This document shows, in pieces, positions 11,801 through 24,689 of a DNA stretch of 64,000 nt. Position numbers and translations under genes: made by a program. This DNA comes from Coix lacryma-jobi var. lacryma-jobi. Its lineage: Eukaryota; Streptophyta; Magnoliopsida; Poales; Poaceae. The stretch lies in NCBI GenBank assembly GCA_009763385.1, contig CM019825.1:5390252-5454251 (forward strand), in the 5' to 3' direction. How positions within the stretch are numbered: position 1 is the stretch's first letter; each line of letters opens with the position of its first letter. The notes under the pieces were generated by a model, which did not search any database, was not told the DNA's origin, and saw only the letters and a program-made list of their open reading frames with translations.

Positions 11801-14800
11801 CATTCTGTGGTAGAAATAGATCTCTTTTGCCAGTAACGAGTTGACCAGGATATGGAAAGACAGTTTTTTCTTTGCCAATAGGAGCACAAACTGGCCCAGA
11901 AGAAACATCATCAATAACCCTCTGCGACTTTTTTGAATGCACAAGCTGTGAACAACCAGATGGGAAATCGCTTTCACTGTTAAGAAAAGGTCCTTCTTTT
12001 ACTAGGTACAGTTCTTCATACTGCCTCAATCCAAAACCATGGTATTCTAATAGACTTTCAACATCCTCGTCCTTGAAAGAGAAAATGAAGGCATATAAGG
12101 ATTTCAAGTTCCTGATTCAGAATTAGTTTCTGTCTAAGGAAGAGAACATACTGACCTCCATAGCAAGCCACTCCACAACTTGTGAAATAGGGATGCCTTG
12201 GCCATTCTGAAGACCACTGTGCAAGGAAGCAAGTGCTTGCCTCCTTAGCTGCGAAGAGAGCTCACTTGTTAAATTTACAGGAAGTGCACCTGAAATTGAA
12301 GAACAGCAGCCTACTACATGAAAGTACACCGAAGTAGTTATTTAGGAGTACTGAAAGACACTGCTATCATAAAATTATCTAATGCCAATAGCCATATAAT
12401 GTGCACAACATGCACTCATTAGGTCACGATGAATTAAGTTCAGAGGGTTTGAAAGTTATAATTTCCAATATGATGGTCAAGACTTTAGTTAACTAGACAG
12501 GTTAAGTGGCTGTATGTCCATTTCTTCTAACCTGTAGAGCTTTATCTCTCCCTTTCTGTATTTTTGTGCATGGACCTCATTTCTTATATTAATATAACTT
12601 TTACTCTTTCTGCAAAGCTTTCCTATACCGTTATCAAAATGTTTGAAGTATACCAAGCATGCAGTACGATGCCAGGCATCTGATATATCCATTACGACTG
12701 AGTGAGTTTAGTACCTTTTCCAACCATTGGGGCACTTGATAATTTGCCACCCTTGAGCAGTACTCATTGGCAATGGGCCAGGGTGGCAAATTGTTATACG
12801 ACGAACAGACAATGGTAGCATGCCACAACTGAAATGAATCAAGTTTATATAGGAACTGAGCCTAGCTCAGTTGATTGAAGGTGTGGATGTACCCCTAAAC
12901 CGCCCAAGCTCTCCTAGTTCCCACTAGGTTGGTCAAGGTTTTTTTTGTTGGCATTACGGTATTTCAAGCACAATTGACCTAGAAAATATAAGAGCTTAGG
13001 AAGAATAATTTCCACTGAAAGGGTATGTTGATGAACAGCTTTTAAAGACTAATTCTACCTTTGCAAAGTGAGCATGCATCAAACAGGCCTGCAGATATGT
13101 AGCTTTCCTTGCAAGACGGAAGAAGGAAATAAAGTTCCCCATTCTGCATGCTCTGATTGCATAGAAAATATAGGCATTAGATGAAAGCTAGTGCAAATAT
13201 GATAATCACAAATGATGTTTGATGGTATAATTACCTTGCAACTTCTCTTGCAAACAAGATCTCTGGGCTGCCTCTAATTTCACGAGACATCTTAGCAAGA
13301 TCCAGAGATAACTCAGCAGGTTCGACCTAATTCAGATGTATGCATGACTCAGCAAATATCAGAACGCGAAAGACCAGATCCATTCAATTTGCCTCACCTT
13401 GTAACCAGGATGTTTGTCTAACTTAAGCAGTGCATAATAACCCCGAAACTCCTTTTCTGTTGAGAACAAAGCACCTTCTCTCCTATGGTCATCATACATT
13501 TGAAATAGCTCAACTGATGTTTTATTCATTTGCTCAATGTTGAGGTGTGCATCAAAACCCTCTGAAAAACCTTCTCCTTTGTTGTATTCACATAATTCAT
13601 GCATCGCGATTATGTGGAGCCTTATCTGCTCAACAAAAGATAGCTTCAAGATGAAACATTCCATGAAATAAGGGTGCCCACAGAATAAATACATAGTGAC
13701 TGATGAAATAAACACTGAACAACACAGGGATACATATGAAAGTACCATTTGCTCAAGCATGGAAATAGCCTCTTGATTGAAGAAATGTTGCATTCTAAGA
13801 TCCATTCTTATCGCTCGCATCCTGTCCCACAAGAAGTTGTATAGGCCCAAGAAACTGTCATCATATGTGTGATCCAGCAAACTAAGAAGGTACTCCATTG
13901 TCTTCTGTAGAACTGGCAGAGGCCTTATCAAGTCTGCATCTCTCTCAGCAGTCCTATTATACTGTAACAAACACATAACATATTCCACTGCGCTTCTTAT
14001 TATCAGTGATTAGAAATAATTCAGATGAAATACTGTCATACTGCCAGCTTACGAGGAAACATTATGTAGTATGTACCTTTTTAACAGCAAGAAGACCAGT
14101 AGTTAGGTTTCTGTCTCCATCTAATCTTTCATACCTATCAAGATCTCCTTTTCTCTCACGCTCTGCCCTCTCAGGTTCTAAAGAAAAAAAAGGATATATA
14201 TGCAAAAGAGATATTAGTTCCATATGTTTAGAGGAAGATATATAGAAAAGGCAATGTGAACAACTAAATAGTATCATGTGGAGTAGATCTAAGAAAGCAC
14301 CTGGGCACATATCAGGGCAAAGCCCAACAATTGCGGCTAAACTTGTGGAATCCATGTCAGCCAAAGTACTCTCATCGGTATCATCATTTGTTCTCATAGG
14401 AGTTTTTCCCACTGATGTAGCTTGTTTGGACTTGTCTGCAGAGCTTTTAAGTGTTTTCACAAAGTCATTAGTATTTTCTACTGGGCTGCTTAATTCAACA
14501 TGGAAACGAGCCAGCCGCTTGGCTTTTGCCTGTTCCTCCCTGCACAAAATGTTTCATGAGTAACACCAACAGGCAACATATGGAATGGAAATATTGTTGC
14601 GAGAGAAAAGTGAAAAGCCATCTACAGGACAATAAGTACCTCTCAAGTTCAGTTGAAGGGGTCAAATGATCATCATCAGTAGAATCCAAAGGAGAGATCC
14701 TAGTTCTTCTGGTAGCACCAAGGATAGAAGGTTTTGGTGGAGAAATAGCTAACGTGTTAGGTTCATTGGAGTCTGAAATACGAGACATCTGTTGTGGTGG

Positions 14801-17800
14801 TGAACGTGCACCACCAATGCGCGATTGTATTTGATTTCCGAACTTGGGAAAGGATGCATCAGACCTGTAATATTGCAAAAAAAACTATTAATCTGTATTA
14901 ATGACAAGCAGGCACAATAAGAGGTCTCACTTATTTGCTAACTACTACTTCAAGTTAAAATGTTATCACTACCCAAAATCAACATTCTAACCAAAATTAC
15001 CATGAAACAAAACAAATTCAAAGCAAAAAAAGGTTTACTTCTGGACATCAGCATGTGTACGAAGATTCTGGACTGAGTTGCTGCTGCCAAAATCTACAGG
15101 TGATGACCTGATATTGTCTCTGATATCTGATGGTGGTGACTTGACCATGCGTGTAAACTCTGATGCTGGTGATCGCATCCTTTTTGAGGCTTCAACATTT
15201 TCATCACTGATGGTATCTGAATAGTCAACCAGTCTGCAAACAAAGCAGGGGGGGAATATTGCTCACATTAGCTGCAAGCCCATAATAAATCAGTCACGGC
15301 ACTAAGAGGATCTGTGGGACGTTCATGCCAGCTTTCATAATACCAGAATATATAGCCTACTTCGTACTTTGACATTTCCAGAAAACCATGGGACAAAATT
15401 AAGACAGCAAAAAATATTGGTAGCAAATTAAATTAAAAAAAATAATCTTAAATCTTTCTTAATGGCATTCGGAAAATGCAACACAGCAACAAAAAAACAG
15501 AAGAACTAAAAATAAAGTTAGTTTCATATAAACTTGAATAAGGAACTAATGGTTTCTGAACTACAAACCACAGTTCTCATGGTATTCCTTTAGCAAGAAA
15601 TCTCCAGAAAACTAACTAACCATAAATAGAATTAGTATTTACAGATGTATTTTTGCCAAGTAACTTTGTAAGCATGCTCTTCCTGCTTCAGTTTAATAAC
15701 AAATCCAACCAGGTGGCAAAATAATTCCTAATGGAATTTTTTCATTGCTTTCCAATGGAATTTAATACTCCAAAATTATTTTGCTACAGAACTAGGTGTT
15801 TAAGCACTTCATAAAGCAAGCTTACTATGCACTTAATGTATAAAATCACCCTAGAAGAAAGAAACATCTTTAGATACCTTCTAGAATTTCCGCCAGTATT
15901 AGTATGAGCTTCTGTGCCATCAACATCCTGATAGGACAAAGTAGGTGACCTTGACCTTTTTGAAATGCTATGATCCAATGATCGATTTTGCATTGAACCA
16001 GTGAATCTACTGAGAAAGAAGAAGAAAACACATTACAATGGCATAACACGCAAGCACACAAGCAAATTAGCACAAGGCATTTGTGCACAATGAATAAGAT
16101 GGTTTCAGACAATGAATTTATATTTAACTGTATAATGACATGAAATAACACATTCTTTATTTGATTCAATGAATAATGACAGTGTGAATCATAGTTTTAT
16201 CATCCACAATATGCTTAAGTTAGTATTAATTCATCAATATTGATTAAAAAAAATCATGAAACATCAACAGAAACCCTTCGAACAGTGAATGCATTTACTG
16301 AAACCCCACATTGACCCGTGTGATATCAACCAGTGTATTTCTAGTACAACTCCAACATCCAACTGACAAGACAGTAAAGACACAGAAAAAATATTCTATC
16401 TGGAAAGCTTACTGAGCCAAGACTTTTTTTCCATAAGGACTGGATTATTGAGTTCAATCATGACCACAAGAGACAGAAAAATGGAAAATTACATGCAGAA
16501 GAAATTCAGATCAAAGTTATGGGCACTTCTAAGAGTTCTAGTTCACATGACCTTCGAGGTTGCATGAATACACGCATCTCTTGTTAAGCCATAAAATCAT
16601 AAATGATAGCATCGAATTATTAAAGCCATTCACATGACCAACATGGACAAGATGCGCTACTTCCTAGGGAAGAACAGTGCCTGACATATCCACGAACTAA
16701 TGGATTACTGTTATAACGAGGAAAACTAATTGTCCATGCGGGTACTACAAATTAGGCCGTAATCAGCAGCAGACGAGATGGTACAGATAGCAAACGACAT
16801 TTTTGCACTGGAAGTATAAACAATGGTTAGAGTAATTATAGCATTCACTTTCTGGATAGTTTGTAATGACACAATAACTGAAGCTAAAAAGTAACAGTGC
16901 AAATATGGAGAATATTGTATCAAAGAACTCACTTGTACACATTAGCACGAGGATCAACAATATGCACATGATGATGATCTTGGAAGTCTGATGGAGGTCT
17001 AAACTTGCTGGCTATATTTGATGGTGGTGATCTGGCTGAAGTTTGTGACCTCATGTTCTCTGAAGATCGCATCCTCAATTGCTCTGAAGATTGCAAACTT
17101 CCATTTTCAAACAATGGGTCTGCATAGTTCACCAACCTGTTAATAGAAGAAACGTTAGGTACCGAATTTCTGATGAACGGCAAGTTCCAGGAGAACTTGA
17201 CAGAACATACGTAACTAAGATAACCTTTTGAGAACTATTCAACTATGTTCACTCATCACATAGCACACTCCAGAAAAAAGAATATCATGTCAGATGTTCC
17301 AAGGCTAACATCAACCACATACAATGTTCAATATTCCAACAGCAGCAGCATGTTCACACAGTTTTCCATATAAGAGGTACCATTGAAGAAAATACATTGA
17401 ACTTCTAACCATGCTATCGCAGTGAATGGCTGCTAAAAGGTAGCACATATCAGAGTTCAGCAGCAATATTGCAGCGTCATCATGTGATGTACATGTACTT
17501 TGAACTACAGCACTTTGGAAAATGGTATTTTGGTGAAAAGTCACGATACATAAGCTTCAAAAGAGAAACATAGTTGCCAAATTAAATTACACGGTATACC
17601 TTCTCACCAATGTATTATCAGTTGCACCAGGGATACAATACAAATGTCTCCGAATACAGACCAAACAGAACATGATATCCCTTACAACAAAGCTAATGAC
17701 TTGAGAGATGCATCAAGAAGTGTTTGTACCTTCTTTGTTCCATACCATTATCATAATCTGCAGGAGAATCTGTACGCAGATTTGATACAGGTGATACGGC

Positions 17801-19367
17801 CATGTTCCTTGAGGAAATAAGAGGTTCCGCGGACCTGCTTACTGATGGTATGGCTGGCCTACGAAGAATGCAAGGCATCAAAATTCCATCAACAAGGATG
17901 CATGTTGTTTTCATCTTTTAATAAAGTGCATCTAATATTTATTCCCTCCGGACATTGACACAGCCTTCAATGTGCAACTTTGAGTCTTTGACCATTACTT
18001 ATATATGAACATAATGCTATAAGCTTATAAAATCAATATTAATATGTTATGAAAGAACTTGTCTAAAAATAACTATTCCCATAGGATGAATCCATATGGT
18101 TTTACTCCAATAGGTGGTCAAATTGTCAAAGTTAGAGAAGTGCGACTGCACGCACATGACATTTTACAGACAATGTAGTATTATGCAAGCACAAGTAATA
18201 CATGTAATCAGTTAAGTGGTTGATACATGCAGTTTCAGTGTGTAACATTTATCTACAATGAGACAGCAAACCATACAGATTTACAATAATGCCCTAGAAC
18301 AGGACATATATTGGAGAAACTAGCAGCATTGTCCATGCAACTGTGTGGCTAGCACATGAGTAGTATTTTAAAAAATGCAGTTATTGCGATTTGCAAATAT
18401 AAAATGAGACACAGTACAAACTTTAGTTGCACGTTTTATACAATGTAATCATACTAGCAAGTAGCAGCAGTGTTATATATCTATATATATTCTTCCTTTT
18501 TGACCCAGTGTGGGACTATGTAATCCTAGAACAGATGAGGCCTTGAATACTGGATTGATCTGCCAACTGTGACGCAAGGTATCAATCCATCCAACAAAAC
18601 AAAAAATTCCATCAACATAAGTACTGAGTGCAGATATATCATTACTTGGTCATAATCATTACTTAAGAGAAACTCATTTCAGCAAAATATAGTTCAGCAC
18701 AATGCAAGTTACGTGCTTCAGGGTTTTCCAATACTATGCAAAAGCAAGTGCACAAATTCTAATCGCTAGTCAATTAGCTCCACAACAAGACTTTAACGCA
18801 CAAACACATGTAAAAACACAATCCATGCTGAGGAGAAGGCCCAAAGCATCACCTCGGCTGGGGCTGAAGATGCCGAGCAACGTAGCGACCGGTGGCAGCT
18901 GTCGCACCTGGGTCGACTGCAGGACGAGAGCTCGGGAAGCGCGGGGAAGCGCCAGCGGTCGGACGTGCGGAGGGTACGGATATAGGCATGGACTGAGTGG
19001 CAGCAGAGCGAGAGGTTGTATCCGCCACGGCGAGCTGGGGCCGAGGGCTCGGGAAGCGCGGGGCGGCAGGACGCACAGAGGGGAAGGACGGGTTGCTGGT
19101 ACGAGCTGAGGGGAAGGACGGGGTTGCAGGGCGAGCAGAGGGGAAGGACGTGGTGGCGGGGCGAGCGTTGGGGAAGGATGGGGTGGAAGCGCGAGCAGAG
19201 GGGAAGGATGGGGTGGACGGCGACGGGCGAGCAGAGGGGAAGGACGGGATAGCCGGAGATGGGGTGGTGCCGGTTGGGGTGGCGGCGCCGACGCCGAAGG
19301 CGGGTAAGGCGGAGCCCGGGCCGCGGGTGGAAGGCCCGGCTTCGCGGCCGAAGCCGGATGCGGCCAT
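8869..19367 (-). CDS. SAC3B: SAC3 family protein B (TREX-2 complex scaffold, GANP/MCM3AP homologue)
   Basis: Scaffold of the nuclear-pore-associated TREX-2 mRNA-export complex, by family. Sixteen exons, 5' to 3': 18853-19367, 17730-17858, 16933-17136, 15878-16009, 15039-15233, 14640-14864, 14301-14539, 14077-14177, 13746-13961, 13398-13625, 13235-13326, 13059-13152, 12156-12248, 11095-12071, 10885-10999, 8869-10632. They total 5319 nt (1772 residues) with every phase consistent. The SAC3/GANP core spans roughly residues 540-825: LCPDMCPEPER, RYERLDGDRN, AVKKYNRTAERDADLIRP, the helical MQHFFNQEAI region, then RMGNFISFFRLARKATYLQ. The C-terminal half has the MCM3AP/GANP-type region (CLCCKLLVLVPPG, SCIVFVVSET). 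The N-terminus has SFPSARP repeats. The start was set at ATG 19367 because the frame upstream has no other ATG. Introns are AT-rich and carry no large insertions. Confidence 0.93.
12856..12950. mobile_element. Possible tRNA-derived SINE fragment in a SAC3B intron
   Basis: The phrase gagcctagctcagttgattg resembles a Pol III A box embedded in a tRNA-like head. A short T-rich tract follows about 90 bases later. The B box is not clear. It lies in the intron between the exons ending at 13059 and starting at 12248. Confidence 0.3.
18938..19260 (-). repeat. Coding repeat array (SFPSARP) in SAC3B exon 1
   Basis: On the plus strand the phrase gaggggaaggacgggnt recurs about every 24-36 bases. In the coding frame this gives about seven close copies of a P-S-F-P-S-A-R-P unit and three divergent ones further on. 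Unit spacing varies, so the array looks prone to copy-number change. Confidence 0.8.
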
Positions 19368-19626
19368 TGATTCCACCGGGTCGCAGAACACGAAACCCTA
19401 GCCGGCGTCGCTCGTCGCCGGCGTGACGGAGAGGAGGGGTTTGAGTTTGAAGTGGGAGATCGGAGAGGTGGGGAAGGGGTGGTGACTGACACAGTGGGTC
19501 CATCTGTCTATAATGTGTCGCATATAATATGGATGTAACTAAAAAAACTAAAAAAACAAAGCGACTTATAATTCGAGGCTTATAATTTAATATGAACGTA
19601 GAAAAGTTAAAATAACTTTATATTAA

Positions 19627-19960
19627 AGCTTTATTTAGTTCTCATCGTAAAAAAAACCACTTATCACATCGAATGTTTGGACACATGCAAGTAAACGCAG
19701 ACTAAAAATAGCTAATTACACGGATTGTGTGTAATTTGCTAAATATTTTTTTTAAATCTAATAAGTTTATGTTTTAATAATGATGTGTTACAGTAAATAT
19801 GTGCTAATGATGGATTAATTAGTCTTAATAAATTCATCTCACGGTTTTCAGGCGGAATATGTAATTTATTTTTTAATTAGTTTTTTAATAGACTAAACAA
19901 GTGACGGAACATCCAATGTGACACGCAAAAACTTTTTACACCCCCAACTAAATAAGGCCA
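19627..19960. mobile_element. MITE, tttatttagtt/aactaaataa ends
   Basis: Left end ctttatttagttctcatcg and right end ccaactaaataaggcc are inverted relatives. The interior is AT-rich with phrases seen again in the MITE at 21591-22025, such as gacacatg and cgtgaaaa-type blocks. The exact ends and target duplication are uncertain. Confidence 0.5.
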
Positions 19961-19998
19961 GTGCTTCAAAATAGCAAGCCAAACAAACATAATTTCTA

Positions 19999-20241
19999 CT
20001 CCCTCCGTTTTCAAATTATAAGGCATTCCAAGAATTTTGGTGAGTCAAAGTTTTATCAGGTTTGATCAAAACTATAGAAAAAAATACAAATACTTATGAC
20101 ATCAAATAGGTATATCATAAAAATATAACTAATAAAAAATATAATGATACTTAGTTGGTATTCTAAATGTTATTATCTTATTATATAAATTTGGTCAAAT
20201 TTAGAAAACTTTGATACTCTTATAATTTGGGATGGAGGGAG
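19999..20241. mobile_element. Stowaway MITE
   Basis: Starts ctccctccgt and ends with its complement form ggagggag, flanked on both sides by TA (19997-19998, 20242-20243). The ends and TA duplication are those of Stowaway (Tc1/mariner) MITEs; 243 bp, non-coding. Confidence 0.88.
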
Positions 20242-20632
20242 TATCATATCTTCGTATCACTTGCTACTGAGATCATATATATCTTCTCTCAAAGCCCTAT
20301 GCCATCTACTTTCATCGATACCAAAGTTACCACGTGTAGTGGACAGGCATTGAACCTATATATAGCTACTGTTCTATTTCCAACCATAAATAAACTCGAT
20401 CACTGGTTTATTCGAACCATAAAGATTTATTCCAACAAGACACACCACGTACTACTGTTTTATTCAAACCATATAAATATACTCACATACATATAAATTT
20501 ACACAAACTATTTGTATATTTGATAGATACTTATACTCATTTATTTATTTATTATATGCGTAGAGCGAGTTTGTGTACGTGTATGTACACACATGCACGC
20601 ACGACGATTCTTCAGACTGCCGTAGTTGGTAG

Positions 20633-22591
20633 TCAGTTCTTGATGGCGTACATGGGGGATATGTATATGCCGCAGACACCCTCATCGGTGCCGACGTCGC
20701 GCTTCATCCGCATGTAGCCACTCTCGCCCCAGTGGTCTTTTCCCCACGAGTTCTTGACGATCCAGTAGTTGGTTCCGTCCGCCGTGGTTCCGTAGCCCAC
20801 CACCAGCATCGCATGGTTCAGCTTCGTGCCGCAGGGCCCCGTGAAGACGCCCTCCTTGTAGCTATGGAACTCCCTGCTGCTGGAGTCGACGAGGACGGAC
20901 ACCGGCTGCAGGGACACGCGAGCCTTGAGGTCCGCCTCGTTGGTGTTACTCATCATTCCTTTGCCGTCAATCTTCACCACCGGGGGCTTGTTCTGCATGC
21001 GCGTGCTCGTCGTGTAAAAGTAAGAGTTAATTTGAATTATACGTACCATATATTGCCGTCAAAAGTCAAAGCAGCATGCATGTACCCCGATCGTTCTAAA
21101 TTATAAGATATATTTTAATCCCTTTTCAAAAAAAAAAAGTAGCTTTTCTTTTAATTTGTAGCGCACTTGTTAAATGTATATTAATATCTAGATAATATAA
21201 ATAATAAAAACAATGTGGAATAAAAGCCAAATTAATGTCTGATAATTTGAAACGAATGAAAAGAGTATCATGTAATATATATTTTTTTGTCTCCAAGAAA
21301 GATACGCACCGGGTCGAATCTGCAGGCCTCCTTCTTGGCACTGTAGGCGGGGTAGTACGGAGGATTCCCGTTCTGATCTAAGGGTATCCCGTGTTCGATG
21401 GCGTGGTCGAATGACTTGTATGTGTACCCACCTTTACAGTCGCCGTAGCCGGAGCAGTCGAGCACCTCTTGCTCGGACAGTGTCAGCAAGTTCCCCGTCC
21501 TGATCGCGTTGATACCCTCCACTGAACCTACCATCGAGAAAGCCCAGCAGCTCCCTGCATGCATGTATCAGTCCGCCATATGTTATACAAGGAGTGTTTA
21601 GTTGATGGATAAAAAGTGTTAAAGTGTTATATCTAATATTACGATATCAATTTAATCTATTAAAAATTGAATAATAAAAAAATAAATTATATATTTTATC
21701 AGTAAACCATGAAGCAAATTTATTAAGATTAATTAATTTATTATTATCATATATTTACTGTAGCACAATATTATTAAATCATAGACTAATGAATTTTAAA
21801 AAATCATCTCGCAAAGTTATCATAATCTATATAATTAATTATTTTAGTCTATATTTAGTATAATATTATTAAATCATAGACTAATTAGTTTTTAAAAATC
21901 ATCTCTTAAAGTTATCCTAATCTATGTAATTAATTATTTTAGTCTATATTTAATATTTTATACATGTGTCTAAATATTTGATGTGATACGTGAAAAGTTT
22001 TTAGCGTGAGAACTAAACGCGCCCCCACTAATTTAGTACTATATACGGAGTATTACACAACACAACACAAAAGCACGCAGCGACGATGCACGCACGTACG
22101 TACGTACCGCAATCTTTTTGGTCCTTCACGGCGGTGACAGCTCCATGGGCTCTCCAGTCCCACACGTCCGGCACGTCGCCGGCGGAGACCAGCGGCTGCT
22201 CGTCAGACGTCGTCGCCACGGCACTAGCGAGGCTGGCGTCGTCGTCGCCGTCTTCAGGCAAGGCACCCGTGTACATGCTGGTGACCTCCTCTGGGGTGAG
22301 GTCGGAGAACTGGTTGAGGCCGAGCTTGTACGGCACGTCCTTCCTCTTGTTGAACTCGTTGATGTACCTGGCGTTCGCCATGAACACCTCGAACCTGCTC
22401 TCCTTCTCCGCGAGGTCCAGCGACACCCTGTGCACGCTGCGCCACCTCTCGTACAGGCTCCACATGCTGGACTCCGACTCCACGTCCTTATCCGTCACCA
22501 CCATGCCCTGCGCCGCCACGGCCATGGCTGCAGCAAGCATTGCTGCTGCTGCCAACACAACCCCTGCTGCCGCCATCCTCTGCACCTTCAT
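20633..22591 (-). CDS. Papain-like cysteine protease (C1A family), full length
   Basis: Secreted or vacuolar endopeptidase made as a proenzyme. Exons 22108-22591, 21310-21554 and 20633-20992 join in frame to 362 residues. Residues 1-28 form an alanine-rich signal peptide. Residues ~43-100 are the I29 propeptide inhibitor, with an ERFNIN-type helix (ERWRSVHRVSLDLAEKESRF...) and the LGLNQFSDLTPEE segment. The mature enzyme begins near DVPDVWDWR. Catalytic residues are present: Gln158 in QKDCGSCWAF, Cys164, His303 in LNHAMLVVGYG and Asn324 in KNSWG. The usual CNGG is CKGG here. There is no KDEL tail and no granulin domain. A TATA box lies about 80 bp upstream. Intron 1 holds a MITE. Start chosen at 22591; a second ATG 15 bases inside would also keep the signal peptide. 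The specific substrate is unknown. Confidence 0.92.
21591..22025. mobile_element. MITE inside intron 1 of the protease gene
   Basis: Left end ggagtgtttagttgatgg and right end gagaactaaacgcgccc are inverted relatives. The interior has a partial tandem duplication of about 110 bases, built on aaatcatagactaat ... attattttagtctatattta. AT-rich and non-coding. It occupies most of the 553-bp intron without touching the splice sites. Confidence 0.65.
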
Positions 22592-22671
22592 CGATCGTCT
22601 CGCTCCGCCCTGACCGTGTATGTGTGTATTGTGTCCTTGTTGTGCGTGGCTACTAGCCTTGTACATACGTC

Positions 22672-22679
22672 TATTTATA
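22672..22679 (-). promoter_or_regulatory. TATA box of the protease gene
   Basis: TATAAATA on the minus strand, about 81 bp upstream of the start codon, a usual plant spacing for a short 5' leader. Confidence 0.65.
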
Positions 22680-22974
22680 GAGCTATGTCGGAGGTGCAAA
22701 CCAGGGGAACCGTTAAAAATCTCACGACAGTTGACGGATATATAGCCATTAATTATGCATAATACGCTATACGCACATGGAGTGTGTTCTAGTCAATGCG
22801 GTAATGTATTATTAGTCAACTCGGTGGAAATTCAAATCCCGGCACACGAACTTTGCATAACAAAATGTTACTCTCTCTATCATCCTAGCTACAAAGAGCT
22901 TGTTTTTAGAAATCCTCAAACAGATTAGAACTCAGTATTAGAGAAAGAGTAAATTGCAATCTGACAAGGATTCT

Positions 22975-24080
22975 CAGTTTTATTTGTTCTCGAACTAAAA
23001 AAAAACGACCAGCTAGGTCCTCCATCTATGCTAATAAAACAAAAAAAAAAGTGACCAGCCATCTAGGTCCCCAATTTATTGTTACGCTTGACAAAAATCC
23101 AAAACCCGCCACAGCCACAGCCACACCACCACCACCACCAAATTGCGTATGTGTTAGTGTGTTCGTGCCGGTTAAAGTTACAAAAAAAAACTCCCTCTCT
23201 CTTTTCTCTTTGTGTGTTATATATACGGTTGTCGAGTATATGCCTCCAAAGTGCAGGTGTAGCCACAACACCAATGGACAGCGGCACCGGCTCCTGGACA
23301 GGTTGGGTCTCCAGCATCTCTGCCCTTCCGAGGGAGACAGGCTGCTGGATTGGTGGCTTCTCCGGCGCAGCATGGTTCCGGGGGGCCGACGACGTGGGTT
23401 TGACAGTCTCGTCCGGTGTCTTGGACCTGCTGGAAGGAGAGGAACAAGCAGACCTTCGACGGCGTCAGTTCTTCGGTGGCAACCGCACTCGATCTTGCAA
23501 CTGAGGGACGAGGCCGAGGAGTGGGCATTGGCGGGTTACTCCGACCTGGGCGCCCTGTCGACCGCGGGCCTTTAGTGTACTGGGTCAGCCTTCGTAGTCG
23601 CGCAATTGTTCGTGCCCAAGTACAAAATCCGAAACACCACTGTTAAAGCCGGTGCCTACTGTTAGTGTTTGGCCAATGGCTCCCTGACACCTCGCCTAAG
23701 GATCACTTGGTTTTATTCTAAACTTCTAACTTCTCTTAATGAAACACGTGCTAATGGCATGTTTTCGAAAAAAAAAACCAATGAACAGCGCAACAAAGCA
23801 TGCGGGAATATACGTGAGGCGGGCACGAGACTAACACGAGACAAAGGAGGGAGTGTACAGGGAGGAGGGGGAGGGGGTTTGCAGGTTTCACCTGGCCTAA
23901 TCCACACACTAACTCAACCACGTGGACTTATAGAGATAATGTGGTGCGATTTGGATCTCTACTCAGTCGCAACATTAGTTGAAGGACCTAGATATTCAAT
24001 TTTTTAGTGGAGGACCTAGGTGAACATCCACATTAGATTGAAGACTTAGATGACCACTTTTTTAGTTTGAGGACCTAAGC
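22975..24080. repeat. Possible fold-back element interrupted by a LINE fragment
   Basis: The left side near 22975-23065 has ctcgaactaaaaaa then ggtcctcc-type phrases. The right side near 23985-24080 has their complements (ttttttagtttgaggacc). Both arms contain a second, weaker pair. The central part is occupied by the LINE remnant. The gaggacctaa motif also occurs in the fold-back element at 1-752, so they may be relatives. Confidence 0.35.
23279..23775 (+). mobile_element. 5'-truncated LINE 3' end
   Basis: Matches the last ~480 bases of the full-length LINE at 24829-34453, including a TCWKERNKQTFDGVSSS-type frame (CWKERNRRTFDGVSSS in the longer copy). It ends with the same gcatgttttcga followed by an A tract. 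It has frameshifts and is non-functional. Truncation at the 5' side is the normal outcome of target-primed reverse transcription. Confidence 0.85.
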
Positions 24081-24689
24081 GAGATACCATGAAATTTTCA
24101 AAAGGATTAGAATACGGTCATTATTTCAAAAGGAGGAGCAGTGCGGCCTGTTGCATAATGCATGTCTTCTCCTAGAAATAATTGTGTGGCAATGGAAACA
24201 TTCGCCAGATATAGATGGAGATTTAGCAACCGTTTAAGTTTATGATAAATTTCTTTTGCTTTATCTCAACTGCTTTGTTTGGTGATGGGTGTGAATACTA
24301 TATGTGCGACAAAGCCTACAACCCCATATAGTAAAACTTTGTAATAATGTTCGGTCACAAGCATCACGGTGTTGAGATCGGGATATTGTTCATCTGTTTG
24401 ATGAAATAAACTTCTCGTTATCTAAAAAGGTAGCCGAAGCATATCAATCACACACACAGATGAACAAACACACAATCACAAAAACACATCTTAAGCTAAT
24501 GCAAGCAAATCGGTCATAAATAAATTGGAAAACTTTTTAAATTAGTTTCATAGCTTTTTGTAATAAGCTCCAAAGATAGTACTTTATTTTCAACAATTCT
24601 AAAGTATTCTCAGTGATGAGTTTCATAATGTTTTTAAGATCTATCACAGTAAGTTCGCAAAATCCCATTACAACAGGTTTTTGGTCTCG
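24081..24689. other. Intergenic DNA, no gene recognised
   Basis: AT-rich, with no protein-like frame and no recognised element end. Confidence 0.5.

Larger units (their letters stand above)
19368..20632. other. Spacer between SAC3B promoter and protease 3' end
   Basis: The first ~250 bases should contain the SAC3B promoter, but no TATA box stands out. The rest is AT-rich and dominated by two MITEs (listed separately). No gene is seen. Confidence 0.6.

Noticed and set aside
18997..19401. Plus-strand frame rich in GKDGV repeats over SAC3B exon 1
   Set aside because: Reverse reading of the SFPSARP repeat; the minus frame joins in phase to fifteen further exons.
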